Source: Azospirillum ramasamyi (GTDB lineage Bacteria > Pseudomonadota > Alphaproteobacteria > Azospirillales > Azospirillaceae). Taken from it: a stretch of DNA of 64,000 nucleotides. Position 1 is the stretch's first letter. Each line of letters opens with the position of its first letter. The stretch is from NCBI RefSeq assembly GCF_003233655.1, contig NZ_CP029832.1, positions 580,648 to 644,647 on the forward strand. Reading direction: 5' to 3'. This document shows, in pieces, positions 7,555 through 17,200 of this stretch. The translations under genes and the position numbers were made by a program. Below the pieces are notes generated by a model. That model was not told the DNA's origin. It searched no databases and worked only from the letters and a program-made list of their open reading frames with translations.

Positions 7555-9486
7555 TCACTCGCCAGATTCAACCTGCTGCAGGATTTCCTCCATGATCTCC
7601 AGAGCATAGCGTACAGGCTCGTCGGCAACAGCTAGCTCTGTCTCATGTTCCTTAAGCCTATCGTCAGCGGCGGGGGTGGAGCGATCGGCAGCGACACCTT
7701 CGCCCGCGACCACCCCCAAACGCTCCCTTATGGCCCGAAGCGCCTCCGCTTCGGCATCAGTCGGCTTGGTCTTGCGAAAGCTGTGCTCAAGCAGATGAGC
7801 GGCGTAGGCGAGGAGATAGACCCGGCGCAGGGGATTGCGGGTCCTGGCCCCGGCGATGCCCATGGTCCGGAAACGGAGAAGGGGATCATAGGCCTTCACC
7901 ACATCGGCAAGGGCCTTGTCCGCGGCACTGGCGGCATTGGTCAGAGACTTATCCTGATGTTCGCCGTCAAGCTTGATGATGACGTGAACGAGGTCCCGCA
8001 GGGAAAGCAGGAAGTGGTTCATCGCCTGCTCGGCTATGCGCGTGGTTCGAACCGGCAGCACAGCACGAGCGGCGAAGATGCCAGCTGCGGCGCCGATTGC
8101 GGTTTCTTCCAGGCGAAGCACCAGAAGCTCGGGGGTGAAGATGCCGATCAAGCCATAGACGAGCGAGATGGCCACGTTGATGCAGACATTCATCCCGGCA
8201 TAGGAAATGCGGGGCAGGTAGAACGCGCCGAAGATGGAGATCGCGATCAATGGAACGGTCAGGTAGAGATTGCCCCGGACCAACGTGGCGAGGCCAATGC
8301 CTAGAGCGATGCCGGCAAGACTGCCCGTAGTACGGCTGATGCCGCGGAGCGTAACGGCACCGGCCGATTGGGTGTTCATGAAGATCAGGAACGCGCTCAT
8401 CACGGCCCAGTACCAGCGGTCCGAACCGATCAGGTACCCTCCCAGCATGGCAAGGGCGCAGGCCAGAGTGATCTGGAGGGCGAAGCGAAACTGTTGGTCC
8501 TTCAGCCATTCGCCCCGAGCAGGAAAAGGCTTTGGGGAGGAGGCGGGTGGAGCGGAGGTCAAGCCCTCGGGGAACGAGACCGGCAGTTCCGCCACTGCGG
8601 CCTGAAAACGCGCCTCGGCATCCTTCATCGCGATCAGTTCGCGCTCGATTCTGCTCGGATCAGCTTGGCGCCGGGAAAGCGCAGTTGCCGAGAACGCGTC
8701 CAGAGCGGCTTCGGTAGTCAGTTGCAAGTCCAGCAGCCGCCGGGTTATGGCCGAGTTTCGTTCGGCGCCGGGACCTTCCACCGTCAATGGGAGGTAGTCC
8801 TGGCACATGCGAATGTCGTTGCGCAGCCGGCTCGCAATCAGCAGAGCATCGTTCCAGCGCTTGTCCTTCTGTGTCGCCGCGACGCCCCCGATCATCCGGC
8901 GAAGTTGCTTGGAAAGGGACATGGTGCCATTGACGACGCGGCGGAAATCGCGAGATGGCCGTTCGGGCATAACGTGCCCGCGCACCAGATGCGCAACCAA
9001 TCCGGATAGCATCAGGGCAAGCGCAATCTCCAAGAGGTCGCGTTCCGGGGCTTTGAGGAACGCCCCTAACACCCCGCACATGAAGGTGAACATGCCAACG
9101 GCCTGCCAGCGGGGGCCGAACCGCCGTGCATAAGCGGCAAGGAAGATGACGGTCAGGAGCCAGGCATCGATCCAAATCAGTGCACTCTCGGTCACCGATA
9201 TACCGGCGATCGCGATGAAACCGCCCAGGGCAGCATAGACGCGGGTTACGGCACGTGCTGCGACCGTCGGGTCATTGATCAGGGCGGCTCCCTCGATCGC
9301 GGAGATCATGCCGAGCACATAGGCCGGCGCCGTCATGGGAACCCAGCGACCGAGCACAAGAAGCGCGAGGCAGACCGCTGCGACGGCCACCATGACGCGC
9401 ACGCCCGTTCGAAGCCCAACAAGCCCGGGATCGGCCGACACGACGTAGAGTCTCAGCCTGGTAAGCGGGTCCATCGCATGTGTCAC
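7555..9486 (-). CDS. FUSC-family inner-membrane protein (aromatic acid/fusaric acid exporter type)
   Basis: The product has 643 residues in the duplicated layout of the FUSC/AaeB family: an N-terminal block of about five or six membrane helices (residues ~20-170, including APAYVLGMISAIEGAA), a hydrophilic cytoplasmic region (~175-345), a second membrane block (~350-490, with RWYWAVMSAFLIFMNTQSAG and TLRGISRTTGSLAGIALG) and a charged C-terminal domain. Homologues export aromatic carboxylic acids or fusaric acid, usually with a membrane-fusion partner. No such partner lies nearby, so this may be a stand-alone member. The conserved RTxGSLAGI segment of the second block is intact. Confidence 0.85.
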   Translation of the reverse strand: MTHAMDPLTRLRLYVVSADPGLVGLRTGVRVMVAVAAVCLALLVLGRWVPMTAPAYVLGMISAIEGAALINDPTVAARAVTRVYAALGGFIAIAGISVTESALIWIDAWLLTVIFLAAYARRFGPRWQAVGMFTFMCGVLGAFLKAPERDLLEIALALMLSGLVAHLVRGHVMPERPSRDFRRVVNGTMSLSKQLRRMIGGVAATQKDKRWNDALLIASRLRNDIRMCQDYLPLTVEGPGAERNSAITRRLLDLQLTTEAALDAFSATALSRRQADPSRIERELIAMKDAEARFQAAVAELPVSFPEGLTSAPPASSPKPFPARGEWLKDQQFRFALQITLACALAMLGGYLIGSDRWYWAVMSAFLIFMNTQSAGAVTLRGISRTTGSLAGIALGIGLATLVRGNLYLTVPLIAISIFGAFYLPRISYAGMNVCINVAISLVYGLIGIFTPELLVLRLEETAIGAAAGIFAARAVLPVRTTRIAEQAMNHFLLSLRDLVHVIIKLDGEHQDKSLTNAASAADKALADVVKAYDPLLRFRTMGIAGARTRNPLRRVYLLAYAAHLLEHSFRKTKPTDAEAEALRAIRERLGVVAGEGVAADRSTPAADDRLKEHETELAVADEPVRYALEIMEEILQQVESGE

Positions 9487-10048
9487 TTCCGGTAGGAAAG
9501 CCGGTCAAATAACGAAATTTATTAATATGCGCAGAGTGTTTCGCCGGCCGCGCGCATTTATCCGCGGTTATGCCGATGCCGCTTATATCGTGTCGAGCTG
9601 ATTGATTGCAACCAAGCCTAGATGGCAGGGGTAGGACTTTGGCTATGTCTCAATAGGTAATTACATTGTGCCCGTAAACGGTATGGGGATTGGCCCAATG
9701 CTTGATTAAATTCAATATAATCGGACCCCGCGCATGGCGCTGAATTTGTCCCTTACCCATCAGAAACGCCGCAGGGTTCCTGATGTAAAAATAGAACCAA
9801 CATAATTATCGTTCCTATTAAAGGAATATTTAGGCGCTGACTGATCTTGACCGATCGTGCCCCGAGGCGTGGTGTAGGACCTGGGCCGCTCATCAGGTTC
9901 TCCGGCCGGTCTGGCTGGATGGTCAGGCGGCCACAGCGGGCAGGCTGACGATGGGATCATCGCCGAGCGGGGCGATGGTTTCCAGATGCTATGGGACAGC
10001 GTGATGTTGCGGCACGCTGAGGCATTTGGAACCGATGGAGACGCTCCC
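9487..10048. other. Non-coding region; left flank of the IS110-type element
   Basis: The first half (9490-9850) is AT-richer than average and I see no gene in it. The second half reads straight into the IS110-family transposase. In this family one non-coding flank carries the guide (bridge) RNA that pairs with target and donor DNA, so the 150-300 bases before 10049 are a candidate for it. I cannot place the exact left end because IS110 elements usually lack terminal inverted repeats. Confidence 0.4.
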
Positions 10049-11224
10049 ATGCAGCAGCCCGAGATCGGCCGCTCGACGGCCACCTTCGTTCCCGAAGAAA
10101 CCCTGGTTGCGGTCATTGAGATGAGCCTGTCCACGTGGCTTGTTGCCGGGCTTGTCCCTGGCGTCGACCGCCGTCCCTTGAAGAAGCTCAGCCCCGACGA
10201 GAACGACCTTCTGCTCCTCCTGGATGGTTGGCGCTGCGAGGCGATAGCCGCCGGCCGAACGATCACACGTGTCGTGGTTGCGTACGAGTCCGGGCGGGAT
10301 GGGTTCTGGCTGGCACGCTGGCTGCGAACCCGAGGCATAGAAGCCCAGGTCATCCACGCCAGCAGCGTAGCGGTATCGCGTGACCGTCGCCGCGCCAAGA
10401 CCGACCGGCTCGATACAACGCTGCTCATGCGCGTCCTGCTGGGCTGGTTGCGTGGCGAAGCTGGGCATTGCTCTATGGTGGCCGTGCCAGGGATCGATGA
10501 AGAAGACGCCAAGCGCCCGACGCGCGAGCGTGAGAACCTGGTGGCCGAGCGCACCCGGATCGTGAACCGGATGAAGGCGACCTTCGCCCGTCTCGGCATT
10601 CGCAACGTCAATCCGGCACTGCGCAAGACGGCCGAACGACTGGACAAGCTACGGACCCCTGAGGGTGGGATGATCCCCGCAAACACGCTGGCAGAACTTC
10701 GCCGCGATACAGCCCGGCTTCGGATGGTTGAGGAACAGATCGCCGAGATTGAGCGCGAGCGTATGGACCGCATTGCCCAGGCCGCTCCGCAGCGCAGCCG
10801 CGCCGACGGTATGCTCCGCATGCTGTCGCGCGTGGTCGGTGTCGGCGTGGAGACGGCCGACCTGTTGGTGCAAGAGATCCTGCTGCGCGATCTGCGGGAT
10901 CGCCGGGCGGTTGCCCGCTATGCCGGATTGACCGGGTCTCCTGATGAGAGCGGTGCGCGCCGCCGCGAGCGCGGATTATCGCGCGCCGGTAATGCGCGGG
11001 TCCGAAAAGCCATGGTCCAACTCGCGTGGCGCTTCCTTGTCTTTCAGAAGGAGAGCGCGTTGGTGAAATGGTATCGGGAACGCACGGCCGATGGCCGGGG
11101 GCGAACCCGCATGGCGTTGATCGTCGCACTCGCCCGTAAGCTGTTGATCGCATTGTGGCGGATGGTGAAGACCGGCGAAGTGCCCCAGGGCGCTCTCGTC
11201 CGACCTGATCCTGCGGCGGCGTAG
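10049..11224 (+). mobile_element. IS110-family transposase (DEDD recombinase)
   Basis: The 391-residue product has the two-domain layout of IS110/IS1111 transposases: an N-terminal RuvC-like DEDD domain (VVVAYESGRDGFWLARWL; later RRAKTDRLDTTLL) and a C-terminal domain with the helix-hairpin-like MLSRVVGVGVETADLL and YAGLTGSPDESG, then RGLSRAGNARVRKAMVQ, which carries the conserved serine region. ATG 10049 was chosen because the family starts shortly before the TFV segment; the frame stays open back to 9986. It appears intact, so the element may still be mobile. Family members move with a structured guide RNA encoded beside the gene and without target duplication. Confidence 0.88.
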
Positions 11225-11648
11225 CTCTCGACGGGACGGCGGGTTGGCAGTAGCCACTTGGCTGTTCTGGCGGGTCCGAGGTGGCGGCAGCCCGGTACAT
11301 GACGTGGTCTTCGTACCGCTTTCCAGATAGGGACCGCCGCACCGGAGCTTGGCTGACGATGCGGATGCCTGCATCATGGTACGGGCGTTTCGCCCACCGA
11401 ATACAAGGTCGCAGCGCACCTCGTGCGCTCTGCAAGCCGGTTCCTCCTCCGACCGCCTCGCCCAGCCTGACCATCGAGCACAGCAGCGTGCTCAGAACGG
11501 TCAAGGACGCTGCGCGCCGCTGCGCGGTGCCCTGCGGGCCTCCTTGACCGTCCCTGCGCGCGCTGCTGACGGGGTGTCAGGTCGGGACGAAGGAATGGTC
11601 CATCCCAGCCGAACAAAGGAATGGAGTTCTTGATGCAAAGTGCTTGAC
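11225..11648. other. Non-coding right flank of the IS110-type element
   Basis: No gene is supported in these 424 bases. The stretch contains self-complementary parts, for example around 11490-11560, where AACGGTCAAGGACG and TCCTTGACCGTCC face each other across a GC-rich loop. Such structure is expected either for the guide RNA of an IS1111-type element or for a terminator. The right end of the insertion sequence is probably within this stretch. Confidence 0.4.
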
Positions 11649-11835
11649 GACGAATTTCCCATACAAGCGTCATGTATCGCGCCCGCTGAACGGCCCATTC
11701 ATCGTTTTGCTCCAGCAATATCGCACCGATGAGCCTCGTAATCGCTTCCTCGTTGGGAAATATACCCAACCTGAGGTGGTGTCTTCGACGTCCAACGCTT
11801 TTCACCGGCATTTGGGGAAAAGGGCCGTCCACCAC
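11649..11835 (-). pseudogene. Fragment of an IS256-type transposase, C-terminal part
   Basis: The minus strand encodes GIFPNEEAITRLIGAILLEQ followed by NDEWAVQRARYMTL, which is the conserved C-terminal segment of IS256-like (mutator-type) transposases, where IFPN-x-x-A-x-x-R-L and EQNDEW are typical. No catalytic domain is left and the flanking frame is disrupted: a second minus frame reads KALDVEDTTSGW just upstream, which suggests a frameshift. It is a decayed remnant. Confidence 0.6.
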
Positions 11836-11860
11836 ATCACCTCACTTAGTGAAACGCTTC

Positions 11861-11987
11861 CGGGTTTAGACAACTTTCGGGAGGCCGGCATGCCGAGGCT
11901 GGTCATGATGTTCATGACCATGCCGTCGACCATAGCTTCGACCTTCTGGGCAAGCAGAGTCCGGGCGCGGAGGCGGCGGCCGATCAT
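11861..11987 (-). pseudogene. IS5-type transposase C-terminal fragment
   Basis: The minus strand reads IGRRLRARTLLAQKVEAM followed by VMNIMTSLGMP, the C-terminal tail of IS5-type DDE transposases. The same segment is found at 21174-21617 (minus) as IGRGLRSRVLPTRKVEAA and VMNIMTSLGMP. The DNA match starts around CTGGTCATGATGTTCATGAC and stops abruptly at about 11987, where the catalytic part should follow, so this is a truncated remnant. Both fragments flank the tps locus in the same orientation. Confidence 0.6.
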
Positions 11988-12491
11988 GAACTCCGCATTG
12001 GGCGTCCACGGAAGCCTGGAACCGATAGGCCGGGACCGATAGGTCGATTCTCGATGCGATTGATGAATGCCGCTACAAAGATTGCAACCTTTGATAGCTC
12101 ATCCGCAGTTCTGTGCTAACTATGCAAGAAAATAACAGCAGATCACCGAATTTTTGGATGGTAGATCGTTGAATGATGGGCCTGAAAGGCGCCTTTTAAC
12201 GCAGGATCCTCTTAATGATGCGTATATAATAATTATCCTCTAGCAAAATTACTTTGCTATAGCGAAAGTTCGACAATCGGCGGCGCATCGGAGTTCTGCG
12301 GGTGTGAGTGGATTGCTCCATTCGTATGGGTCCGGGGGCGAACGCCGTCGTGTTGCCTCGTTGGTTGGGCAAAAGACGAAGGGGATGGTCGGGTGGGTAA
12401 GCAACTGGTTCGGCGACCGGCCTTCAATCGGTCTGATCGTTTTCCTGCGAAGGGTGGCTGTGTGTTGGCCTCGTCCGCGGCTTCCCCCACT
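11988..12491. other. Upstream region of the two-partner secretion operon
   Basis: This is an AT-rich stretch (about 12060-12290) in an otherwise GC-rich window. It contains a 12-bp palindrome AAAGGCGCCTTT at 12185-12196 and TATAAT at 12225-12230, a possible -10 element without a clear -35. The frame of tpsB is open upstream to 12393, but this part does not look like protein sequence. The promoter of the tps operon probably lies here. Confidence 0.4.
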
Positions 12492-14198
12492 ATGCGCCGT
12501 CTGGTCGCGACCGCCACGCTGATCGGCGTCGTCGGCTTGACGACGGTTCCGGCACAGGGACAGGTGGCGCCCGATGCGGGAGCGCTTCAGCGCCAGCTTC
12601 GCCAAGGCATGCCTGACATCGCCCCGCAGCGTCCGCCCGCCGCGCCGGCTCAGCCGGAAGTCGTGCCGGAATCCGGCCCCCGCATCATGGTGACCCGCTT
12701 CATCATACAGGGCGCGAGCCTGATCCCGGCGAGCGAACTCGAAGCGCTTCTGAAGGACCGGACGGGGAAGGAGCAGAGCCTGGGCGATCTGCGGAACGCC
12801 GCCCAAGCGATCGCCGATGCCTATCGCGAACGCGGCTATTTCGCCCGCGCCTTCCTTCCGGCCCAGGAGGTCAACGACGGCACCATCCGCATCGAGGTGG
12901 TCGAGGGGCGGTTCGGCAAGATCATCCGCAAGGATGGCGAGACACGGGCCAATGGCACCTTTGTCGAGGAGATGGTGGGCAGCCGTCTGAAGCCGGGTGA
13001 ACCCTATTCGCTGGCGGGGCTGGAGCACGGGCTTCTGCTGGCCAACGACCTACCCGGCGTCGTGGTGAACGGCACGCTCAAGGCCGGAACCGCTCCGGGC
13101 ACCAGCGACCTTGCGCTGGACATCCAGGACACGGCTTTCCTCACCGCGAGTGCCGGTGCCGACAACGCGGGCACCCGCGCGACGGGGCTGTACCGGGGCA
13201 ACGCCTCGGTGTCGCTCAACAATCTGACCGGGTATGGCGACCAGATCACCGGTCTGGCCCTTCGATCGGCGGGCATCAACTACGGTCAGGCAGGGTGGAG
13301 CGTTCCCCTGGGGCCGGACGGCTGGCGGGCCGGGGTGATGGCCAGCGCGCTCCGCTACCGGCTGGGCGGCTCCTTCAAGGACACCGACGGCAAGGGCATG
13401 GCCCTGACCCAGGGCGCGGATCTCTCCTACCCCCTGATCCGCAGCCCGGACGAGACGTTGTACGCGCGGCTGGCCTATGAGCATGGCCGCTACGACGACG
13501 ACCTGCTGGGCGGAGCAGCCCACCGCAAGCGGATGCACAAGGCGAGCTTCAGCGTGGCCGGCGACCGCTCCGACGGCTGGGGCGGCGGGGGGCTGACCGC
13601 CTACCAGATCATGGTCACGGTCGGTTCGCTCGACCTGTCGCGGCTGGCCGACGACGCGGCGCTGGATGCCGTATCGGCCAGGACGGATGGCCGCTTCGCC
13701 AAGCTTTCCTTCGACCTGCGGCGCGATCAGGCCATTTCCAGTGATCTTTTCCTGCGCGGGCGCCTCAGCGGTCAGTGGACGAACACGAATCTGGACAGCT
13801 CGGAGAAATTCGCCCTGGGCGGTCCGTATGGGGTGCGCGCCTATCCGGTCAACGAGGGGATGGGAGACAGCGGCTTCGTCGCCAACCTCGAGCTTCACCG
13901 CCCGGTGACGGAGGGGTGGGCCGCCGGACTCGACCTGTTCGGCTTCGTCAGCGCCGGCCTGATCCGCCAGCATGCGAAAACCTGGGAGGGGTGGAGCGCG
14001 GATGACGACACCCCCAACCTCTACCCGCTGTTCGGCGCCGGGCTGGGCGTGAACTACGCGCTGGCCGGAGATGTCGGCGTCAGCCTGATGGCGGCGGTGC
14101 CGTTCGGACCCAACCAGGGCAGCCGCGTTTCGGGCCGCAACCAGGACGGCAGCAAGACCGGCCCGTGGGGCTGGTTCACGGTCACCAAGATGTTCTGA
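12492..14198 (+). CDS. Two-partner secretion outer-membrane transporter (TpsB, ShlB/FhaC family)
   Basis: The product has 568 residues from the chosen start. It begins with a signal peptide (MRRLVATATLIGVVGL, cleavage probably after PAQG), a proline-rich linker, POTRA-type domains (about residues 60-215, including RFIIQGASLIPASELEALL and YRERGYFARAFLPAQEV), and then a beta-barrel region with the conserved FALGGPYGVRAYP motif (about 440) ending in WFTVTKMF with a terminal Phe, typical of outer-membrane barrels. TpsB proteins insert in the outer membrane and export their TpsA partner, here the gene 15 bases downstream. Start 12492 gives a clean signal peptide; earlier starts to 12393 are open but would put a hydrophilic tail in front of it. 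Confidence 0.9.
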   Translation: MRRLVATATLIGVVGLTTVPAQGQVAPDAGALQRQLRQGMPDIAPQRPPAAPAQPEVVPESGPRIMVTRFIIQGASLIPASELEALLKDRTGKEQSLGDLRNAAQAIADAYRERGYFARAFLPAQEVNDGTIRIEVVEGRFGKIIRKDGETRANGTFVEEMVGSRLKPGEPYSLAGLEHGLLLANDLPGVVVNGTLKAGTAPGTSDLALDIQDTAFLTASAGADNAGTRATGLYRGNASVSLNNLTGYGDQITGLALRSAGINYGQAGWSVPLGPDGWRAGVMASALRYRLGGSFKDTDGKGMALTQGADLSYPLIRSPDETLYARLAYEHGRYDDDLLGGAAHRKRMHKASFSVAGDRSDGWGGGGLTAYQIMVTVGSLDLSRLADDAALDAVSARTDGRFAKLSFDLRRDQAISSDLFLRGRLSGQWTNTNLDSSEKFALGGPYGVRAYPVNEGMGDSGFVANLELHRPVTEGWAAGLDLFGFVSAGLIRQHAKTWEGWSADDDTPNLYPLFGAGLGVNYALAGDVGVSLMAAVPFGPNQGSRVSGRNQDGSKTGPWGWFTVTKMF

Positions 14199-14213
14199 TC
14201 AGGAGACAGGTCC

Positions 14214-17200
14214 ATGTACGATCACGGCGGGATGAACCGGGCCTATCGGCTTATCTGGAACCGTGCCAAGGGGCTTTGGGTCGTCGCGCCGGAAATGGCC
14301 AAGGGCGGCGGCTACGCGGTCGGGGCTGTCGCCCTGGTCGGGATGGTCGTCGCATCGGGCGGAGCCATGGCCGATCCCGCCGCGAATGCGCTGCCAACCG
14401 GCGGCCAGGTCGTCGCCGGCTCGGTGTCGATCTCCGAGAACGGCGCCGCCATGACGGTGACGCAAGGCTCGTCGCGCGGCATCGTCAATTGGAAGAGCTT
14501 CGACGTCGGCGCCGGTGCGTCCGTGGATTTCAAGCAGCCGGACGCTTCCTCCGTCACCTTGAATCGTGTGACCCAGGGCGCGGGCAGCGTGATCGCGGGC
14601 AAGTTGTCGGCGAACGGCAAGGTCTATGTGGTCAACCCCAACGGCGTGCTGTTCAGCAAGAGCGCGCGGGTCGACGTCGGCGGGCTGGTCGCCTCCACGG
14701 CCGACATCGCCAACCAGGACTTCATGGCCGGTCGGGACGTCTTCACCGACCAGGGGGCAACCGGATCGGTCATCAATCAGGGCAGCATCAACGCCCATGA
14801 CGGTGGATCGGTGGTGCTGATCGGCGGCACCGTATCCAACCAGGGAACCATCAACGCGCGCAACGGCAGCGTCGCGCTGGCCGCCGGGGCCAAGGTGACG
14901 TTGGATGCCGGGGCCAACGGCCATCTGAAGATCGAGGTCGATAGCGCGACCACCGCGGCACTTATCGAGAATGGCGGGCTGATCTCCGCCAGCGGCGGTC
15001 GGGTGCTGATGACCGCGCAGGGCGCCAGCGCCGCCGTGTCGTCGGTTGTGTCCAACACCGGCACGGTCGAGGCGCAAACCATCGCCCATGGGGCTGGCGG
15101 CAAGGCCGGCAGGATCGATTTGCTCGCCGGAATGCAGGGTGGCGAGGTCAAGGTCGGTGGTCGCATCGACGCCTCCGCTCCGAAAGGCGGTGACGGCGGC
15201 CATGTCGAAACCTCCGCCGCCACGGTGACGATCACACCCGGCGCCAAGGTGACGACGCTGGCCGACAAGGGCAAGACCGGCAACTGGCTGATCGACCCAT
15301 ACAACGTTACCATCTCGGCGGCGGCCGACAGCGGGAGCGGCTTCACGGCCACCGCCAACGACACCGTCATCAACGTCACCACCCTGACCAACGCGCTGGC
15401 CTCGACCGGCGTCACCGTCACCACCGGGACGGGCGGCAGCCAGGCCGGCGACATCACGGTGGCGGCCCCGATCCATTGGAGCGCCAACACGACGCTGACG
15501 CTCAATGCGGCGGGCGACATCTACATCGACAAGGACATCACCGCGACCGGGAACAGCGCCGGACTGGTCCTGAATTATGGCAGCGGCAAGGATTATCATC
15601 TGCGCGGCGGCGCGCGCGTCACGCTGTCGGGCAGCAACTCCGCCTTCTCGGCGGGTGGTTCTGCCTTCACGCTGATCCGCAGTCTCAACGACCTGAACAA
15701 TGTCCGTAACGCCACCGCCACCAATCACGCGATCGTCGCGGACATCGACGCCTCGGCAACCACCGGATGGAACGGCGGCGCGGGCTTCACGCCGATTTCG
15801 GGTGTGAGCGGCCAGATCCATGGCTTGGGCCATGTGATCGACAAGCTGTTCGTCAATCGCCCCGGCGCTTCGAACGTGGCGCTGGTCGGCAACACGACCA
15901 ACATCGTCCGCGACGTCACGCTGTCCAATGTCAACATTACGGGCGGCAGCCGCGTCGGTGCCGTCGTGGGCACGGCCAGCGGCGCAAAGGTCAGCAACGT
16001 CCATGTGACGGGCAGCGTGAAGGGGATGATCGAGCAAACCGGCGGCATTGTCGGTGTGACGGATTCCTCGACGCTGCTCAGTTCCTCCTCGGCGGCCACC
16101 GTCACCGGTGTGACGCAAACCGGCGGCCTGGTCGGTCGGGCGCGCTACTCCAACATCTCCGATTCCTATGCCACCGGCCCGGTGACCGGAACGGGCGCGT
16201 TCACGGGCGGTCTGGTCGGCGGGACCGATATGGGCGGTACGCTGGCCCGTGTGTATGCCAGCGGCAAGGTGACCGGCACGACCGACGTCGGCGGCCTGAT
16301 CGGCGGTCCGGTCGCGGGCGGTTTGGCGACCACGACCAACGCCTATTGGGACAGCGGCACCACCGGCCAACCGAGCAGCTACGGCAACGAGGTCTCCTCC
16401 GTCAACGCACGGCAACAGGCGACCTACGCCGGGTTCGACTTCACCAACGACTGGGTGATGATCGCCGGGGAAACCCGGCCCATGCTGCGCAGCCAATATT
16501 CGACGGTGATCGCAACCCCGGCGGCGCTGCAACTGATGGAGCTGGATCTGAAGGCCAGCTACACGCTCGGCGCCGACATCGATTTCGGCAGCGCCTTCAC
16601 CGCCGATTCCGGCAGATACGCCGGCCTGTGGGGGGCCGGCGGCTTCGTGCCGGTCGGCAAGTCCGGTTCCCAATTCACCGGCAGCCTGGACGGCCAGAAC
16701 CACAGGATCACCGGGCTGACCATCGACCGGCCGTCCACCCCCTACGTCGGGCTGTTCGGCTATGCGGGCCCAAGCGCGGCGATCAGCAACGTCACCCTGG
16801 CCGGCGGCACGGTCACCGGCCAGAGCAATGTCGGCGCCCTGGTCGGCTATCTTCGGCAAGGCACGGTCACCAACGCGGCGTCCGGCGCGACCGTCATCGG
16901 CGCGGGAACCGGCGCGGGCGAGGTCGGCGGCCTGATCGGCGTCAACAACGCCGGCACGGTCACCTCCTCCTCGGCCAGCGGCAGTGTCACCAGCCCCGGC
17001 TACGACGTCGGTGGTCTCGTCGGCCTCAACGAGTACGGCGGGGTGGTCACGAAATCGTCCGCCAGCGGCAGCGTGACCGGCACCAGCAGTGGCCAAGGCT
17101 ACGTCGGCGGGCTGGTCGGCACCAACGGCTACAACGCCGGCACCGGTGGGACGATCAGCCAGTCCTACGCCACCGGCACGGTCAGCAGCACCGCCGGTCC

